Positions 14,653 through 16,562 of a stretch of DNA of 16,562 bases are shown piece after piece. The position numbers and the translations under genes are program-made. Location: positions 1-16,562 of the forward strand of contig CAISTO010000011.1 of the NCBI GenBank assembly GCA_903888395.1, in the 5' to 3' direction. The first letter of the stretch is position 1. Each line of letters opens with the position of its first letter. The notes under the pieces are model-generated. The model was not told the DNA's origin, ran no database searches, and was given only the letters and a program-made list of their open reading frames with translations. This DNA is from an uncultured Bacteroidota bacterium (lineage in GTDB: Bacteria > Bacteroidota > Bacteroidia > UKL13-3).

Positions 14653-15051
14653 ATGTTTTGGTTAAAAAATAAAATACCGCTCAGATTCCAAATTATTTAT
14701 TCAATATTTTTTGTATTGTATTTTGCAATTTTTGGTGGTTTTAAATGGAGTTTTGAAGTACTTTTCTTTATTGCAGTAATTGGAATCATGGCATCTAGCG
14801 TTCAATATTCAATTCTGTATTTTGCTGAAATAGGTTTAATTAAAATAGGATTTTCAAACAAAAGAACCATTTACATGTTGACTTTTATAGCATTGTATAT
14901 TTTAAATATTTGTTGCATGTTGTTGTTTACCCCCGTAGGATGGAATGGCGGAAAGTCCTTTATTTATTTTTATGGTTTTTTTGGGGTTTCCTCTTTAATT
15001 TTTTTATTTTTATTAATAACACCATTTTATAAATTCCTATTAAAAAAATAA
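14653..15051 (+). CDS. Small integral membrane protein of unknown function
   Basis: A 132-residue protein with four predicted membrane helices: about 13-30, 33-55 (after the GGFKWSFE turn), 73-93 and 105-127. It has short charged loops (SNKRT between helices 2 and 3) and a basic C-terminus ending KFLLKK. There is no signal peptide, no Cys pair or catalytic motif, and no family that I recognise. Codon use and base composition match the neighbours. It stands between the accD terminator and the sigma factor gene with its own start region, so it is probably a single-gene unit. The ORF is convincing because of its length, hydrophobic pattern and clean gaps on both sides. Its function is open. Confidence 0.65.
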   Translation: MFWLKNKIPLRFQIIYSIFFVLYFAIFGGFKWSFEVLFFIAVIGIMASSVQYSILYFAEIGLIKIGFSNKRTIYMLTFIALYILNICCMLLFTPVGWNGGKSFIYFYGFFGVSSLIFLFLLITPFYKFLLKK

Positions 15052-15239
15052 ATTTTCAATCATTCACATTTCAACAAAATATAAAATTATAATTAGCTGT
15101 AATACAGAAACTAAACTAATATTTTTACCAATATGAAAAATATTATTATGTTTTATAACTAAAAGGCTGTAAAATTATCCGACATTTGCAAGTCAAAATT
15201 GAACCCATACACAAAAAGTAAAGAGGAATATATATAGTA

Positions 15240-16103
15240 ATGAGGCAACTAAAAATAAGCAAGCAGTTTACCAATCGTGAAAGTAAGTCGTTAGATAAAT
15301 ATTTGAATGAAATAAGCAAAGTTTCTATGATTGATGCGCAGGAAGAAGTAGAACTTGCACGTAGAATTAGAGAGGGAGATCAAGTAGCTTTGGAACGTTT
15401 GGTAAATGCCAATTTGCGTTTTGTGGTTTCAGTTTCAAAACAATATCAAAACCAAGGTTTAACGCTTGGTGATTTAATAAACGAAGGAAATTTAGGTTTA
15501 ATAAAAGCGGCAAAACGTTTTGATGAAACCCGTGGTTTTAAATTCATTTCTTATGCAGTTTGGTGGATTCGCCAATCTATTTTACAAGCTTTAGCCGATC
15601 AAAGTCGTATTGTTCGTTTACCTTTAAACAAAGTAGGTTCAATAGGGAGAATTGGTAATGCAGCTGCAAAATTAGAACAACAATTAGAGCGCGAACCAAC
15701 GGTAGAAGAAATTGCTTTAGCCATGGACATTCCAATTTTAGAAGTGGAAAATGCATTGCGCAGCACAGGACGTCATTTATCTATTGATGCACCTTTAACT
15801 GAAGGTGAAGACAATACTTTATTAGGAATTTTAGATAGCAACGATGAGCCTCGTCCTGATGTTCAGTTAATCAACGAGTCGTTACAAAAAGAAATTAACC
15901 GTGTTATTTCAACTTTAAGTGAAAAAGAAAAAGACGTGTTGAAATTCTATTACGGATTAGATGGCGGACCAGCACATACGCTAGAAGATATCAGTGAAAA
16001 AATTGGTTTAACACGTGAACGTGTTCGCCAAATAAAAGAAAAAGCTTTGCGCAGATTACGTAAATCATCGAAAAGCAAAATCTTAAAATCATATTTAGGA
16101 TAA
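15240..16103 (+). CDS. rpoD: Primary RNA polymerase sigma factor (sigma-70, Bacteroidota short type)
   Basis: This housekeeping sigma factor directs RNA polymerase to the phylum-specific promoters (TTG and TANNTTTG). The 287-residue length, with no region 1.1 and almost no non-conserved region, is the normal Bacteroidota form. Region 1.2 is at about 16-48 (LDKYLNEISKVSMIDAQEEVELARRI). Region 2 is at about 51-121, with the melting and -10 recognition helix DETRGFKFISYAVWWIRQSI. Region 3 is at about 130-205. Region 4 is at about 222-276, with the helix-turn-helix TLEDISEKIGLTRERVRQIKEK. The ATG at 15240 follows AAAGAGG at about 12 nt. The 188-nt upstream region is very AT-rich. It holds a 9-bp AU-only inverted repeat (15118-15144) and a one-mismatch -7 box (TATGTTTT at 15147-15154), but no convincing full promoter. 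Confidence 0.97.
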   Translation: MRQLKISKQFTNRESKSLDKYLNEISKVSMIDAQEEVELARRIREGDQVALERLVNANLRFVVSVSKQYQNQGLTLGDLINEGNLGLIKAAKRFDETRGFKFISYAVWWIRQSILQALADQSRIVRLPLNKVGSIGRIGNAAAKLEQQLEREPTVEEIALAMDIPILEVENALRSTGRHLSIDAPLTEGEDNTLLGILDSNDEPRPDVQLINESLQKEINRVISTLSEKEKDVLKFYYGLDGGPAHTLEDISEKIGLTRERVRQIKEKALRRLRKSSKSKILKSYLG

Positions 16104-16119
16104 AAATTTTTTATACTAT

Positions 16120-16232
16120 CCGTCTGACGCCTTGGCTATTAGACCTGACAGGTTTTTAAAACCTGTCAGGTCTTGGTGTTTAATTTACCCGTCTGACTCC
16201 TTGGTAACGCAAAGGCTAATTAAGCGTCTGAC
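16120..16232. repeat. Direct repeats CCGTCTGAC(G/T)CCTTGG flanking a palindrome
   Basis: A 16-bp sequence occurs at 16120-16135 and 16189-16204 with one difference. Its core CGTCTGAC occurs a third time at 16225-16232. The palindrome at 16141-16173 lies between the first two copies. This looks like a composite intergenic repeat, possibly the remains of a small non-autonomous element. I see no coding sequence in it. Confidence 0.7.
16141..16173. repeat. Perfect palindromic hairpin downstream of rpoD
   Basis: A 15-bp perfect stem (AGACCTGACAGGTTT with its reverse complement) around the 3-nt loop TTA. It is GC-rich compared with its surroundings and symmetrical. No T run follows the stem in either direction, so it is more like a dispersed REP-type palindrome than a classical terminator, though it could stop or stabilise rpoD mRNA. 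Confidence 0.8.
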
Positions 16233-16240
16233 TGATTAAG

Positions 16241-16274
16241 AAATCCCAATTGTATTTTTTTGCAATTGGGATTT
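16241..16274. terminator. Hairpin terminator before the DUF255 gene
   Basis: A 12-bp perfect stem (AAATCCCAATTG with CAATTGGGATTT) around a 10-nt loop, followed by TT and AT-rich sequence. It probably ends rpoD transcription and isolates the next gene, whose ATG is 20 nt further on. It can also fold on the minus strand. Confidence 0.65.
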
Positions 16275-16293
16275 TTAAATTTATTCAAACAAC

Positions 16294-16562
16294 ATGACCA
16301 CAACACATAAACATACCAACTCATTAATTCACGCGAGTAGCCCTTATTTATTGCAGCATGCACACAATCCAGTAAATTGGTTAGAATGGAACGAGGAAAC
16401 ACTTTTAAAAGCCAAGAGTGAAGATAAAATGATACTGGTGAGCATTGGTTACTCGGCTTGTCATTGGTGTCATGTAATGGAACACGAAAGTTTTGAAAAC
16501 GAAGAAGTGGCCGAACTGATGAACAAAAACTTTATTTGCATAAAAGTAGATAGAGAAGAACG
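16294..16562 (+). CDS. DUF255/thioredoxin-domain protein (YyaL/SSP411 family), N-terminal part
   Basis: The ORF begins at the ATG at 16294 and runs off the right edge, so 89 residues are visible of a protein that is usually near 670-700. The opening NSLIHASSPYLLQHAHNPVNW (residues 9-29) is the family hallmark. It is followed by a thioredoxin-like segment with the redox pair CHWC at 56-59, in SIGYSACHWCHVMEHESFEN, and then KVDREER at the edge. Full-length members add an (alpha/alpha)6 glycosidase-like domain. Their function is poorly defined (mammalian SPATA20 is a relative). The start is the only ATG that gives this family opening. It follows a hairpin at close range, so its promoter must overlap the repeat region or lie upstream of it. 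Confidence 0.93.
   Translation, partial: MTTTHKHTNSLIHASSPYLLQHAHNPVNWLEWNEETLLKAKSEDKMILVSIGYSACHWCHVMEHESFENEEVAELMNKNFICIKVDREE

Noticed and set aside
15118..15144. AU-only 9-bp inverted repeat upstream of rpoD as a terminator or operator
   Set aside because: It has no GC pairs in the stem and such matches are expected by chance in DNA this AT-rich.
16120..16232. Three CGTCTGAC copies as a CRISPR array
   Set aside because: The shared core is only 8 bp, the spacing is irregular (69 and 35 nt), and a palindrome fills the first interval.
16220..16402. Minus-strand ORF of 60 aa
   Set aside because: It overlaps the clear DUF255 gene and a hairpin terminator, and its product is not protein-like.

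Overview
The window looks like chromosomal DNA from an AT-rich member of the Bacteroidota. Four things point there: a surface protein with a C-terminal type IX secretion (Por) sorting domain, a TonB-family protein with the Bacteroidota-type N-terminal motif around NRNKAYGAY, a short primary sigma factor with no region 1.1, and several TANNTTTG promoter boxes in place of standard -35/-10 pairs. I cannot place it below phylum level. There are no rRNA or tRNA genes, no CRISPR array and no recognisable transposase.

Layout. The left half is mostly on the minus strand. Reading that strand downstream (right to left), a three-gene set runs from 11866 to 5797: a FucP-type sugar MFS transporter, a small predicted outer-membrane barrel and a 1323-residue T9SS-exported beta-helix protein, closed by a hairpin terminator. 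Next come an ABC ATPase, a four-helix-bundle (S23/IVP-like) gene between two large hairpin repeats, the ABC permease, and a TonB-family gene with its own promoter and terminator. After that lies a small accessory cluster (1918 to 920): a GNAT-like protein, a 46-residue protein coupled to it by an ATGA overlap, and a HigA-type antitoxin gene broken by one in-frame stop. The 5' part of uvrC runs off the left edge.

The right half is on the plus strand and mostly housekeeping: a MazG-like pyrophosphohydrolase, class I fructose-bisphosphate aldolase, accD, a small membrane protein, the primary sigma factor, a repeat-rich intergenic stretch, and the start of a DUF255/thioredoxin-domain gene that runs off the right edge.

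The most notable structure is at about 4173-5005. An S23/IVP-type gene, bracketed by two related long hairpin repeats in direct orientation, sits exactly between the ATPase and permease genes of one ABC exporter, which are normally adjacent. It looks like a self-contained inserted cassette without a transposase. The second point of interest is the 177-aa/46-aa coupled pair beside a dead antitoxin, a possible toxin-antitoxin-like locus.
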